NCBI GenBank assembly: GCA_019828595.1
Contig: JAHQRK010000003.1
Coordinates: 1,178,001 to 1,242,000, forward strand
Length of the DNA stretch: 64,000 bases
Direction: 5' to 3'
Source: Aphanomyces cochlioides
Lineage: Eukaryota > Oomycota > Saprolegniomycetes > Saprolegniales > Verrucalvaceae
Shown: piece by piece, positions 49,377-59,543 of the stretch
Layout of the letters: each line of letters opens with the position of its first letter
How positions within the stretch are numbered: the stretch's first letter is position 1
The notes under the pieces: generated by a model
Seen by the model: only the letters and a program-made list of their open reading frames with translations
What the model was told of the DNA's origin: nothing
The model's database searches: none
Program-made: the position numbers and the translations under genes

Positions 49377-51140
49377 ATGGCGGCTCCGGTCATGTGCGTC
49401 GAGTGCGAAGACACGGAAGCAAGTCTTTCGTGCGAAGAATGTCAAGATCTCTACTGTGATCTTTGTTTTCAAGCTCAGCATCGCTCAGGCAGTCGCGTGA
49501 AACATACAAAAACGCCATTGATGGTTGTCTCGTCTGCGGTGGAAACAAGTGCACTGACACCAGTCACGGTCGTTGAGGACGTGCCAATGCAAGTTGACGA
49601 GAGCATGGAGACATTCGAAGTTGACGAAGCCACGATTGCCAAGGAAACGCAATTGGTGGTTCGTCGCGCCAAATTTATCCCGCTACGATTAACAGAAGAC
49701 GAACGTGTGCTATTCAACTTGCTGGATGCCAGTCTCAACGTCTCCGAGTACACAGACAAAGTCGATATCCTCTCATACCGATCGCCCGTGAAGCGTATCT
49801 TGACGGAACTCTCGGATTTGTTCAACATCATGTCGGGGATGATGGTTGCGAGTGACTTTCGCAACGGCAAGAAAAAGATTGCTGGCCAAAAGTATAAGGA
49901 TAATTCTGATTTCTTCAAGGCGGTGTTTGAAATTGGCCGAAGATACAAGATTATGAATCCAGGTAGAAGACGCGCTTGTATTTACACTTGCATATCGTGG
50001 TCTGTAGAACGAATGCGCAACAACTATGGCAAGATGATTTATCTACTCCAAGATGCCAGCATGCAGGAGATTGAAGACCACTTCGAATTCAGTTGCATCG
50101 AGCCGACACACACGGTCCATTCTTTTCTCGAATCTCGCAATGCGCTGGATCTCCTTGAGGATTCAGACCTGCCCATGGCAACTCGTTCGCTTGCTGATTC
50201 GTGTAGTGCGGCACAACGGGCGGCGAAGAGCCAAGCGATAGCATCACTCATCTCTCGGTAAATGCCCTTGCGTTGACGTGTTTTTAACTCTGAAATAGTC
50301 ACACGACTGCTAATTTGTCGGCGGCTGATATTCGTCTCGTGCTCAATTCGATTGACGACAACAACAGCTACCTCGCCCTCAATTGTAATCCGATCACACG
50401 CATGCAGGAATACTTGGAGAAATATTTTCAATCACCAGCTCCCTTCAGCTTGGAAATCCGCGCTGGCAAAAACGGCGCTCGACTGAGCCACTCGCACAAG
50501 ACGCAATACGCCTATGCAATGCAATCGCTGTCGCTGTGGAAAAACATGACGCTTGAAATGTTCAAGCTGTGGTTTGCCGTCGAAGAAGACTTAATCCATG
50601 GCAGTGGCTACCGCTTGCGGGTACTTGCTTCAGCTCGCAAAACTTGCAACTGACATTGTTGTTTAGGACACAGGTCAAGGCCTCAACCGCATGCAGCGTG
50701 CACCACAAACTTCGCACCTGGCGCATGCAATTTTAGCTCACACTCAAAAGACATCGCCCATGGCATGGGTTGGTTCGTCAGCGATCCACTTGGGTGACCA
50801 TAATGTCCCCAATGCGCTTATGTTTATCGACAAGTACACTCAAGTATCACGCATCTTGAGCCCCATCGTCCAAACTTGCGAATTTGTCTCGCGCATGGCT
50901 GACGATGCGTATATTAAGGCCATGGGTGGTGCTGAATTTGTCCGGCAGTCTATTCTTGCCGATTTTTTCAAGCACGGGTTTGACGGAAGTGGCGCTGACA
51001 ACTTTTTCGATGCCGGTTCGTGCATCGACGGCCGTCTAACGAGTGCTTGGAACTGGTGCTCCAAGATCGAGAAGAAGCCTTTCTACCATGTCTTCCTCAT
51101 GGCGGGCTTTGTCGGCTTCGACGGGAGTTTCGAAAAGTAG
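49377..51140 (+). CDS. B-box zinc finger plus DUF2009 (UPF0652) protein
   Basis: Exons 49377-50257, 50299-50620 and 50667-51140 give 558 residues. Residues 6-42 are a B-box-like zinc finger (CVECEDTEASLSCEECQDLYC, with CFQAQH closing it; listed residues are the Cys/His ligands). The remainder is the DUF2009 domain, found widely in plants, protists and animals, with unmistakable signatures: NSDFFKAVFEIGRRYKIMNP, GKMIYLLQDA, GARLSHSHKTQYAYAMQSL, RDTGQGLNRMQRAP, IHLGDHNVPNALMFIDKYTQ and SGADNFFDAGSCIDGRLTSA. Molecular role is not established to my knowledge. A same-strand gene follows after 17 bp. Confidence 0.93.
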
Positions 51141-51157
51141 TAGACTAACTTTAGAAT

Positions 51158-53095
51158 ATGCAAACCATGGTTGATCAATCTAATCATGTTCGGCCAAGGC
51201 GGGTCATTGACCGCGGCAAACCCGTGCAGCTACATCCTCTAGATGCATCCGATCGATTGTCGCAAAGGCTCGATACAAACCAAGACCACGAGTTTCTAGC
51301 GCTGGTCGAGGTCGTGCAGCGACATCTGAAAGACGACAATGCAATTGATGCAGCTGATGCTCTCGCTGCCGCTGTTAACCACGCTGAGCAGCGGCATTAT
51401 TCAAAAGCAGTCCTTAGAAAGCAACATGTTGAGATGATCAAACAATTGCAAAGCGAACTTCAAGCTCTGGAACGCAATCTTGGCCGGACAAAACGTCTGC
51501 ATTTACTGGAAGCAAATAAATGCCTTGCAGCAGTAGCTGGTGAACTTGTAGCCCACGAGCCGATCCAAGGCAAAGAATGGAATAAAATCCTCGACGATGC
51601 GGCAGTGGCGTACAAGAAGGCTGGCGACAATCGGTACGCTCTTGCTAGATTATGAGCAAGATGACTGAATGTGAGTGTAGCTTTGAATGCATTCCTGCCA
51701 TAGCGCACAAGGCCGAAGGAGATTGTTTGTTTGGTCAAGCAATAGCCACTTTGGGCTCCAGCACTGATGTCGACAACGCTTGGACCCTCATGAAGGAAGC
51801 GGCTGCAGCTTACGAGAAATACGCCACATGGCCACACTTTGAGCAATGCCAAGTAATGCTCTCCGTGGCTGCCAAAGACGTGGCGTGGTCGCATGTACGA
51901 TGCTGAATTATGTCCGTTGTGAGTGTGCAAGTAGAAAGCACATCGCGAAGTGATGGAGAGCTTTGAATCGCGGCGGCGGCGAGACATCTCGCGTGAAGTC
52001 TTTGTCGATACGGTCAAACAACGAATGTTAGAAGCCATTGAAAGAGCCAAGCAGCAATCCACGAATAGCGACATAACCAATGCACTAGCCCAACTTGAAA
52101 AATGCAAAGTCTTCATGAAATGGTTGCATCATCATGCTCCCGACACTCTTGAAGCGAGTGGCGTCACAATGACATCTATTACCGCGCTTGAAAAAAAGTT
52201 TCACAAAGCCAGCATCAATCTAGCACGGTCAAATCTTGATGCCATGGTCGAGTATGAACTGGGTCGAACGACCGCGAGTTGGATTGCGCTAGCTCGTCAA
52301 GACGTGGACATGGCCTTCGTTCTTGTTGCCAGTGGAGCGCTCCGACAGCTTGCTACTGTCATCTTGAATCAAAAGTTTACGAACTTGTTTGCGCAACTCT
52401 TGGACTTGGGTGATCTGCTTCTTGGCGGTATTGCGTCAGGTAATCCACATCGATGAGGAACTTATTTATGTTCTCTTGAAGATGCCAACATGCTTGCAAC
52501 GTTGACGCTTGAATGGCTAAAAGTTCTCGTCGAAATTCTGCCCTTCGAGTCCTCGTCGTCTGGAGCGGCACTCAGGCGAATCGTTCAATTGACGTCAACG
52601 AAAATTCAGCTTCACCATGTCGTGGCCAAGAGCAGCTTCGTCGCGATGGCCTTGGCATTGCGGGAGCGAAGTTTATACAACGTCGAGCTCATGCAGGAAC
52701 TTCTGGTGACTGTTTTGCACTGCGGAATGATCCACGCCAAGTGTTTCGACAACGACATTCGCCTTGTTCAGCTCACGTGTGCCATCTTCTCCCGATACGC
52801 GACCATTCCCGAGGTAGCCGAGCTGGCATTCTCCATTGTGTTGATTGCATTTGGCAACGGCGTCCCTGCAAACAAAGCTGCCGAGTTTCAACTCATAGCT
52901 GCGTTGGCTCAAGCGCTACCAAACCTAACGAAGAAGCTGCCAGTTGTCGAATTTGCAAAGTCGCTCGCCGAGCAAGACAAGCGAGTCTTGGGACAATGTC
53001 GGCAACACCGTCATGCGTTTCTCTCCGTCGTGCCATTGAGCGATCCATCTTGGACGTCATTCATTGATGACTTGACTGGAGGAGACACTCGGTGA
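51158..53095 (+). CDS. Unidentified alpha-helical protein
   Basis: Four exons, with introns at about 51633-51680, 51901-51942 and 52440-52481 (the last ending in AAG). Roughly 600 residues, helical throughout. The first part looks like TPR or MIT-type helix pairs (DDAAVAYKKAGDN, MKEAAAAYEKYATW, AIERAKQQ). The C-terminal part resembles an armadillo/HEAT-like array (MQELLVTVLHCGMIH, VAELAFSIVLIAFGNG). No catalytic motif, signal peptide or membrane helix is visible, and I cannot name a family. The start follows the upstream stop by 17 bp, and the end is 11 bp from the convergent FAR1-like gene. Confidence 0.75.
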
Positions 53096-53106
53096 TCAAT
53101 TCCATT

Positions 53107-53887
53107 CTAGTTGTACTTTGACTTGATCTTTGCTGTAAGTTTCTCCAGCGCAAGTCGTAATGAAGTTGCGTGTTCTTGCACGGCTTGCTTGATCCGTTCA
53201 TCTTTGGCGGATGATTCAAGCTCCTCGGCTTTCAGAAGCGCGGTTATAATGGAAGACGACTGCTCCATGAGATTACTCAGGGATTCCGGAGAAGACGAGG
53301 AAGATGAAGCTGTCATCGCAGTCGCCATATTTGTCGATGTCGTAGCCCTTGTGTATCGCAAGGACGACTCATCCTTGTGGTAATCGCTGTCCGGGTTGAG
53401 CTTTCGCTCTCGTAAGTGCTGATCGTCTAAGACATGACAGTGGCCGTGGTATGGCTCCGTCCACTGCGAGAGAACCTTGGCCTTGGAGTCTTCCGTGATG
53501 GCCCACACACGAGTGGATTTGAGCATGGTTGCATTGAAGCTAAACGGACAATCGAGTCGTTTGCTCTTGGACCTCCTTGGTTTGACTCCATCTTTTTTTG
53601 GCGTGGGCCGTCCGCCCAAATCGCATCGGTACTTTTCTATGCAAGAGCGTGATGTGCGGTCAAGATTGTCGTTTGTCCGTACGCGTGCAAATTTCCTTGA
53701 CCACACGTCCTTCGACCACTTGGACACGCGATTTCCGGGAGCATTTCACGAGTGGCATATGCATACGCTGAAACGTGTCGAGAATATACGCATCAAATTC
53801 TTCTTTGCTTGACGACGTGTATTCCAACACACACGCAATGTCGTCGGCAGTTTCAGGAGGGGAGTCCATTGTCGTTGTCGTTGCCAT
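53107..53887 (-). CDS. FAR1/MULE-type DNA-binding domain protein
   Basis: Exons 53683-53887 and 53107-53636 give 244 residues from the start MATTTTMDSPPE. The 46-bp intron (GTACGG to ATAG) joins EICTQKYRCDLGGRP correctly. The region from residue about 25 to 150 carries the FAR1/WRKY-GCM1-like layout seen at the N-terminus of Mutator-like transposases: an F-x-A-Y helix, Lys-rich Tyr-x-Cys (KYRCDLGG), RRSKSKRLDCPFSF, then a W-containing strand and EPYHGHCHVL with the closing His pair. No transposase catalytic domain follows; instead a Ser-rich linker and a C-terminal helical segment end the protein. Probably a domesticated, transposon-derived regulator. Upstream in-frame codons reach 53995. Confidence 0.7.
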
Positions 53888-54438
53888 CGTGGTGGGCACT
53901 GGATTTGTACCAAAAGGGCTTTTTCCTCCAAACTCCGGTATCCTTTTAAGTGCGTATTGAAGCCATGGAATACCGCCAACGCCAATAGAGTGCACCTATC
54001 GCATCCCACGGCACGCACTGCCCTGCATGGCGGCGTATATACTCTTTTGTAATGGATGACGTGGCTGGATCATCCACGCGCCCATGGGTTCATTCGATTC
54101 CCACTGTCACTATGGATTGTCCAGTCAATAAAAGTGCATACATTTTATAAAGTACGTCGTATATAATAGGGTATGCGGTGCCACCTGATTCAAACACCAT
54201 CAAGACCGTGCTCATGGCCGCCTCAGAGCGTCTTAATCAAGCCTCCAGAGTGTTTCAAAGCTTCGTCTGTGACTTGAACAGCTGAAAGAGGCGCCAAAGC
54301 GACGTGGGAAACCATGTTGAAGTAAGTGATTCATACCTTGAATTCCGTACTTTATCGAACCGACCACACGGTTTACGAGCAGTGGCTTTGATGTGAAAGT
54401 TCACTTTTGGATTTTGCGTTTCTGGCCCAAGGAGTATC
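53888..54438. other. Divergent spacer before PCC beta
   Basis: About 550 bp between the FAR1-like gene and PCC beta, with no gene recognised. TATA-like TATATAAT lies near 54162. No TTATCCGG word is present. Confidence 0.35.
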
Positions 54439-56256
54439 ATGCGAACTGGTCTTTGGCGAAGTGTAGCGGCGACTGCGTTGCGTCCGTCGCCCATGTCGGC
54501 TGCTGTATGTAGATGATGGGGCTTTATATATGATTTGATTTGCATGATGTAGATGCGAGTGACGGCGGGCGCCGCGTTTTCGACGGCGGAACCGATCACA
54601 CCGGCCGCACGCAAATTGGCATTCAAGAAGAAACTCGAAGACACGCGTGCGAAGGCGTTGCTCGGTGGTGGTGTCAAGCGTCAAGAAGCCCAGCATGCCA
54701 AGGGAAAACTCACGGCGCGAGAACGCTTGGAATTGCTCTTGGACGAAGGCACGTTCCGTGAGTACGATATGTTGAAGACCCATCGTTGCAAGGATTTCGG
54801 CATGGAAAAGCAAGAATTCCCAGGTGATGGTGTCATCACGGGCCACGGGTTGATCAACGGCCGCTTGACGTATGTCTTTTCGCAAGATTTTACCGTCCTT
54901 GGTGGCAGTTTGTCGGAAACGTACGCTGAGAAAATTGTCAAAGTCATGGACAAGGCTCTCAAGATGGGTGCTCCTGTCATTGGTCTCAACGACTCTGGTG
55001 GTGCTCGTATCCAAGAAGGTGTGGCGTCGCTTGCTGGTTACGCCGACATTTTCCAATTGAACGTCTTGGCATCTGGTGTTGTCCCACAGTTGACGATGGT
55101 CATGGGTCCATGTGCCGGTGGTGCCGTCTATTCTCCTGCCATGACCGACTTTGTCTTCATGTGCCGTGACTCGTCTTACATGTTCGTCACCGGTCCTGAT
55201 GTCGTCAAGACCGTCACGAACGAAGAAGTGACCCAAGAACAATTGGGTGGTGCTGTCACGCACACCAAGACGTCGGGTGTCGCCCACAAGGCTTTTGACA
55301 ACGATGTTGAAGCTATCCGTGAACTCCGCCGCTTCTTCGACTTCTTGCCTCTCAACAACAAAGGTAAATATTTCCGATGATCTAGATTTGACTTCTTTCT
55401 CATAGAGAAGCCACCGATTAAGGAATTCGAGGATGATCGCTTCCGCCTGATCCCCGCTTTGGAATCCATCGTGCCTCCTGATCCAAATGTCCCCTACAAC
55501 ATGAAAGACGTCATCCACACGCTTGTCGACGATGGCGACTTCTTCGAAATCATGAACGACTACGCCAAGAACATCTTGATCGGTTTGGCTCGCTTTGAAG
55601 GCCGTGTCGTTGGTATTGTCGCCAACCAACCTATGGAATTGGCTGGCTGCTTGGACATTAATTCGTCCGTCAAGGCTGCTCGCTTCGTGCGTTTCTGCGA
55701 TTCGTTCAACATTCCAATCGTCACGTTGGTCGACGTGCCTGGTTTCTTGCCTGGCACTGACCAAGAGTACCATGGTATTATTCGCCACGGCGCTAAGCTC
55801 TTGTACGCATACGCCGAAGCTACCGTGCCAAAGATCACAGTCATTACCCGTAAAGCCTACGGTGGTGCGTACGATGTCATGAGCTCCAAGCACTTGCGCG
55901 GTGATGTCAATTATGCGTACGTTGATTGAGAGATCGACGAAGCTGATTCTGTCATTAGATGGCCATCGGCTGAAATTGCCGTCATGGGTGCTAAGGGTGC
56001 CGTCGAAATTATCTTCCGTGGCCAAAACGTCGAAGAAAACACTGCCGACTACGAAGAAAAGTTTGCCAACCCCATGGTATGCATTGTTTCGTTGGATTCT
56101 TTTGAGCTAATTGACTAGGTCGCTGCGCAACGCGGTTTTGTCGATGATATCATTGAACCCACGACGACTCGTTTGCGAATTTGCGAAGACTTGGAAGCTT
56201 TGCAGACCAAGAAATTGGAAAACCCATGGAAGAAGCATGGTAACATTCCGCTCTAA
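54439..56256 (+). CDS. PCCB: Propionyl-CoA carboxylase beta chain, mitochondrial
   Basis: Carboxyltransferase subunit that turns propionyl-CoA into methylmalonyl-CoA with the biotinylated alpha chain, in catabolism of odd-chain fats and of Val, Ile, Met and Thr. Exons 54439-54504, 54553-55363, 55406-55916, 55959-56076 and 56119-56256 give 547 residues. Exon 1 ([20 protein letters not shown]) is a mitochondrial presequence. Hallmarks are [93 protein letters not shown] and the ending [11 protein letters not shown]. Acetyl-CoA-specific relatives differ from these strings, so the PCC assignment is good. Strong codon bias suggests high expression. Confidence 0.96.
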
Positions 56257-56317
56257 GTCTGACATAATATTCTTGCGATTTTGTCTCGTTGAATCGTCGT
56301 TTGAAGTCTTGACGCTT

Positions 56318-59300
56318 TTAAGCACGTAGATCTACGACCATGGCAAACAAATTGTCGCTGCTTCCTCGTACAAATGCTTCGATGACAACATCTTGGGCCA
56401 CTTGAGTCATATCGTCATGGAGGCGCTCGGCGACGAATGTGCCGACCTGCACATTATCTAGTGTTGCCCAGACGCCATCTGACGCTAAGACAAGGAATGC
56501 CGCCGACGAATTCAGCGCCACATGGGAAACAGTGGGATCGCAGCTTGTAAACTGGCTCATGTGTTTATCGCCCAGTGTCCGCGATACTGCAAGCTGGCCC
56601 ATGACACGCCACACTCCAATGAAAGAAACAAATCCTAAAAGAACGTGGTTATACTTGCATCGATGACTATACGCACCGCCGCTGGATTCGATGCGTTGGC
56701 GCTCTTCCAAATCATTTGGAGAATGATCCTTCGTCAAGGCAAAGATGTTCTTCGGTGTTTGGGTGCCATTTAAGTCACCATAGAGTACAGCTCTCGAATC
56801 GCCAACGTTGGCAATCGCAAGACGATCCTCGTGGGGGAAATGTACCACGACTGTCAGAGTTGTGCCTGAAAAATCGGACTCGTTGGCTTGAGCGATGAAT
56901 TGCCCATGAAGGTCTGAAAACGTTTGCCGAAGTGCGAGTTCTTCCAACAGATGAGCGTCGCCACCGTCGCCTTGAGCTTTATCACGAGCATCCTAGTTTT
57001 GCGTTAGATTTGCCGTGGGAGACGGAGCTGTACTCGGTAATGCGATGCAAAGATAACTCCTAAATGCTGCCGGACAAATTGAGCAGCGCCTGTGCCCATA
57101 TGGCCGTCTAGAACAGCGTACAAGTCATACTCCAATGCTGGGTTTGTCTACAAAAGAGTTAATACAAGTCGGCAATGGCGGGCATAGGTACCTCGACGAC
57201 AAACATATCTTCCATGTACTTACGACGGCCGCTAAACATGGCATGGCCATAAGGGAGGTTTGTCTCGGTGTCAATTTCAGTAGCTTGTTGCTGCTGAAGC
57301 TGCTGACGCACTGGTAACGCAGAGTAATGGCAAAATGCACCGTGGGTTGTGTGCTGTCGAGCGTGGAGATGTCTGATGCAAGCATCAATGCTACTAAATT
57401 CGCGACCACACGAGCAGTAGAATTCAGTCGGGAGTTCGTAAATTCGTTGAATAAACGTGTCGCGCTTGGCAGCTCGCTTGGACTCAAGAAATGCTTGATG
57501 AAGCTTGAGTTCTTGCAGCGTCGGGAACGCACGTTGTGACTCGCTGCACACATACGGGCCTTGAAAGTACGCCTACATGGCAAAATATGAGTACATGGGC
57601 ACAAGCTCGGAGAGGAACGTGATTCAAAGCATCGCGAGCTGTAATTCGCTTTTCAGGATCCCATTGCAGGAGCTTCCATAGTAAATGCAGCCCCCATGAG
57701 TCTTGAAACCCAATACCAAGGGGATCTCGTTGCTGAATTGTCGTGTTGAAAGTCCCAAAATTGCAAGCACTGTGTACAAGTGCATAATCCTGGTGGTAAC
57801 GATGCAGCGATGGAGGTTGAAAGATACAAAATTCCGTGAAGACATGCAGTAAATAGCTCTTTGAGCGCACTGCTTCCGACTAAAAAAGTGAGTGGAGAGA
57901 ACCAACGGAGAATATAATACCTTGTCGTGCAAGCGTGCGTCAACTTTGGCTCGTGCCCTCGAGGAAATGGAAAACACATGCGGTGAACCCAAGATTAGCT
58001 CGAGAAACACGACGCCAACGGACCACATATCGTACGAAGTTGGATTTGCATAATCGTAGGGTACGTCTCCATGGAATAGTACTTCAGGAGGCTGGTACTC
58101 TCGTGTCTCCTCGGCTTGTGACGGTCCTTTTGTCCCATAGAGATGGTGATGTGTATGTTCATCGACAGCAGATCCCAAGTCTAAAACAGTGATTGTACTC
58201 TTGAGAGCAACAGAGATTCAAACCAGCCAACTTCACAGCGAATTGTGTGTCTTTGCTTATCAAAATGTTAGATGGCTACATGTAAGATCAATGCTACAGA
58301 TTGTAAGCCACGTACTTTGATGTCTCGGTGGGTGATGCCTCGATCGTGAAGGGCAGCGACACCTTCGATCAATTGACGCACCATTTCTTTGAGAACTAAA
58401 GCTCCTTCCTCTTCGACGCGCATGCGCTCCCAAAACAACTACGTCCTTCGTCAGCAGTGGCCATGGAATAGCATGACGTATACCGACGGTTCAAATAGGA
58501 CAGATGAAAGAGATCTTGTCTTGGTGTACATATAATGACGGAGAGAAATGCCTTCGTCATAAAACACGAGCCAAAGTTCTTGGAGCTCAGATGACGTCGA
58601 ATTGGACGCATCACGGTAGAACTCCTCAACGAACCTACCGACTGGAAATCACACTTGGGCGACTGGGTGAATAGTTACCGAGTGACACGAGGCTCCCCTT
58701 GTAACTGAGCTCCGAAGTGAGCTTCGCGCAAGCCGCTCAAGTGTGTATCTTCGCCCAATTCCTACTTCACCATGAGGCTCTCTGGCGACATCGACGTAAA
58801 GTGACATACGACGAAGATCCGTTTTAGGATAAACAATTCATCCGAGTGGGGCCCATCATCTGAGACTCGAACTGCTCTCCAGACTTCGCCATGCGATCCA
58901 CCATCAAATTTCTTAAACTTGTCAAGTTTTGTCATCAAAGTTCGAACATACCTTTCGTAGTCGGTAATGTTGGTTCACATAGATGAGGTCTATGTCTTCA
59001 ATCGAGCATTGATACTCCAGCGACGGCCCTTCGAGAAGCAGGGCGTCTTCGTTTTCTTCGTTCTTTCGTCCGTCGCTCAACTGCTTGTGTGCGAATTGGC
59101 GAGTGGCAGCTGGTTTGTTGTTGACTTTTACAACGGATGTTTCTTCCTGTTCAAACGCATCGTGGCCACAGGTTCCGAGGATCGCAGTACGCTCAATCAA
59201 CTGGTAATTTTGAACAAAGTCCCCAGGGGCAATGGCGGTCAATGTCCAGTGCGATATCTTATCGTTTGGACTACTCGCTAGTCGTGGAACGTACTTTTGA

Positions 59301-59455
59301 AGTGAGAAATCATACGCCTTGTTTTTCCGGCATCGCGCTTGAACAAGCTCCATAAAGCTTGCACTTTGACTTCTTTGAGGGCAGATTAGTAGCTTGGAAG
59401 TCGTAGTGGCGAACGAAATCCAGCCCGCGGCGGCAAGGAGCGTCGTCAAGCGCAT
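56318..59455 (-). CDS. Signal-peptide-bearing kinase-C2H2-PP2C fusion
   Basis: One minus-strand exon chain. The start at 59455 gives MRLTTLLAAAGWISFATTT, a signal peptide or anchor, followed by about 150 residues with no recognised domain. The kinase domain begins with FDGGSHGEVWRAV (glycine loop) and FILKRIFV (Lys), then an alpha-C Glu region, GVAALHDRGITHRDIKPSN (catalytic loop), LADLGSA (DLG in place of DFG, joined across an intron) and YDMWSVGVVFLELI. After kinase subdomain XI (WDPEKRITARDAL) comes a C2H2 finger (YCSCGREF, RHLHARQH) and a PP2C phosphatase: GRRKYMEDMFVV, YAVLDGHMGTGAAQ, NVGDSRAVLYGD, LAVSRTLGDK, LVLASDGVW, DNLFAMVVDL, with all metal-binding Asp present. Kinase-PP2C fusions are known from plants. 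Both activities look intact. Topology relative to the membrane is unclear. Confidence 0.8.
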
Positions 59456-59543
59456 CTTCTTGCTGGACAATTTCAAAAATCTACGTTTATCCGGATATCC
59501 GGTTAGAGAAAGGGAGCATGAAACGTCGCAAAATTGATGGAAG
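59456..59543. promoter_or_regulatory. Compact bidirectional promoter
   Basis: Only 88 bp separate the divergent starts of the kinase-PP2C gene and the lectin gene. The segment holds TTATCCGGAT (59487-59496) overlapping a second ATCCGG, placing the word 32-57 bp from both ATGs. Confidence 0.5.

Noticed and set aside
51126..51170. GTAG...CTAAC...TTTAG between the DUF2009 stop and the next gene, looking like an 18-bp intron that would fuse them
   Set aside because: Far too short for splicing here, and removing it puts the downstream gene out of frame.
54373..56025. 550-codon open frame on the minus strand
   Set aside because: It lies exactly antisense to the propionyl-CoA carboxylase beta exons and results from their strong third-position bias; it has no domain and no splice structure of its own.
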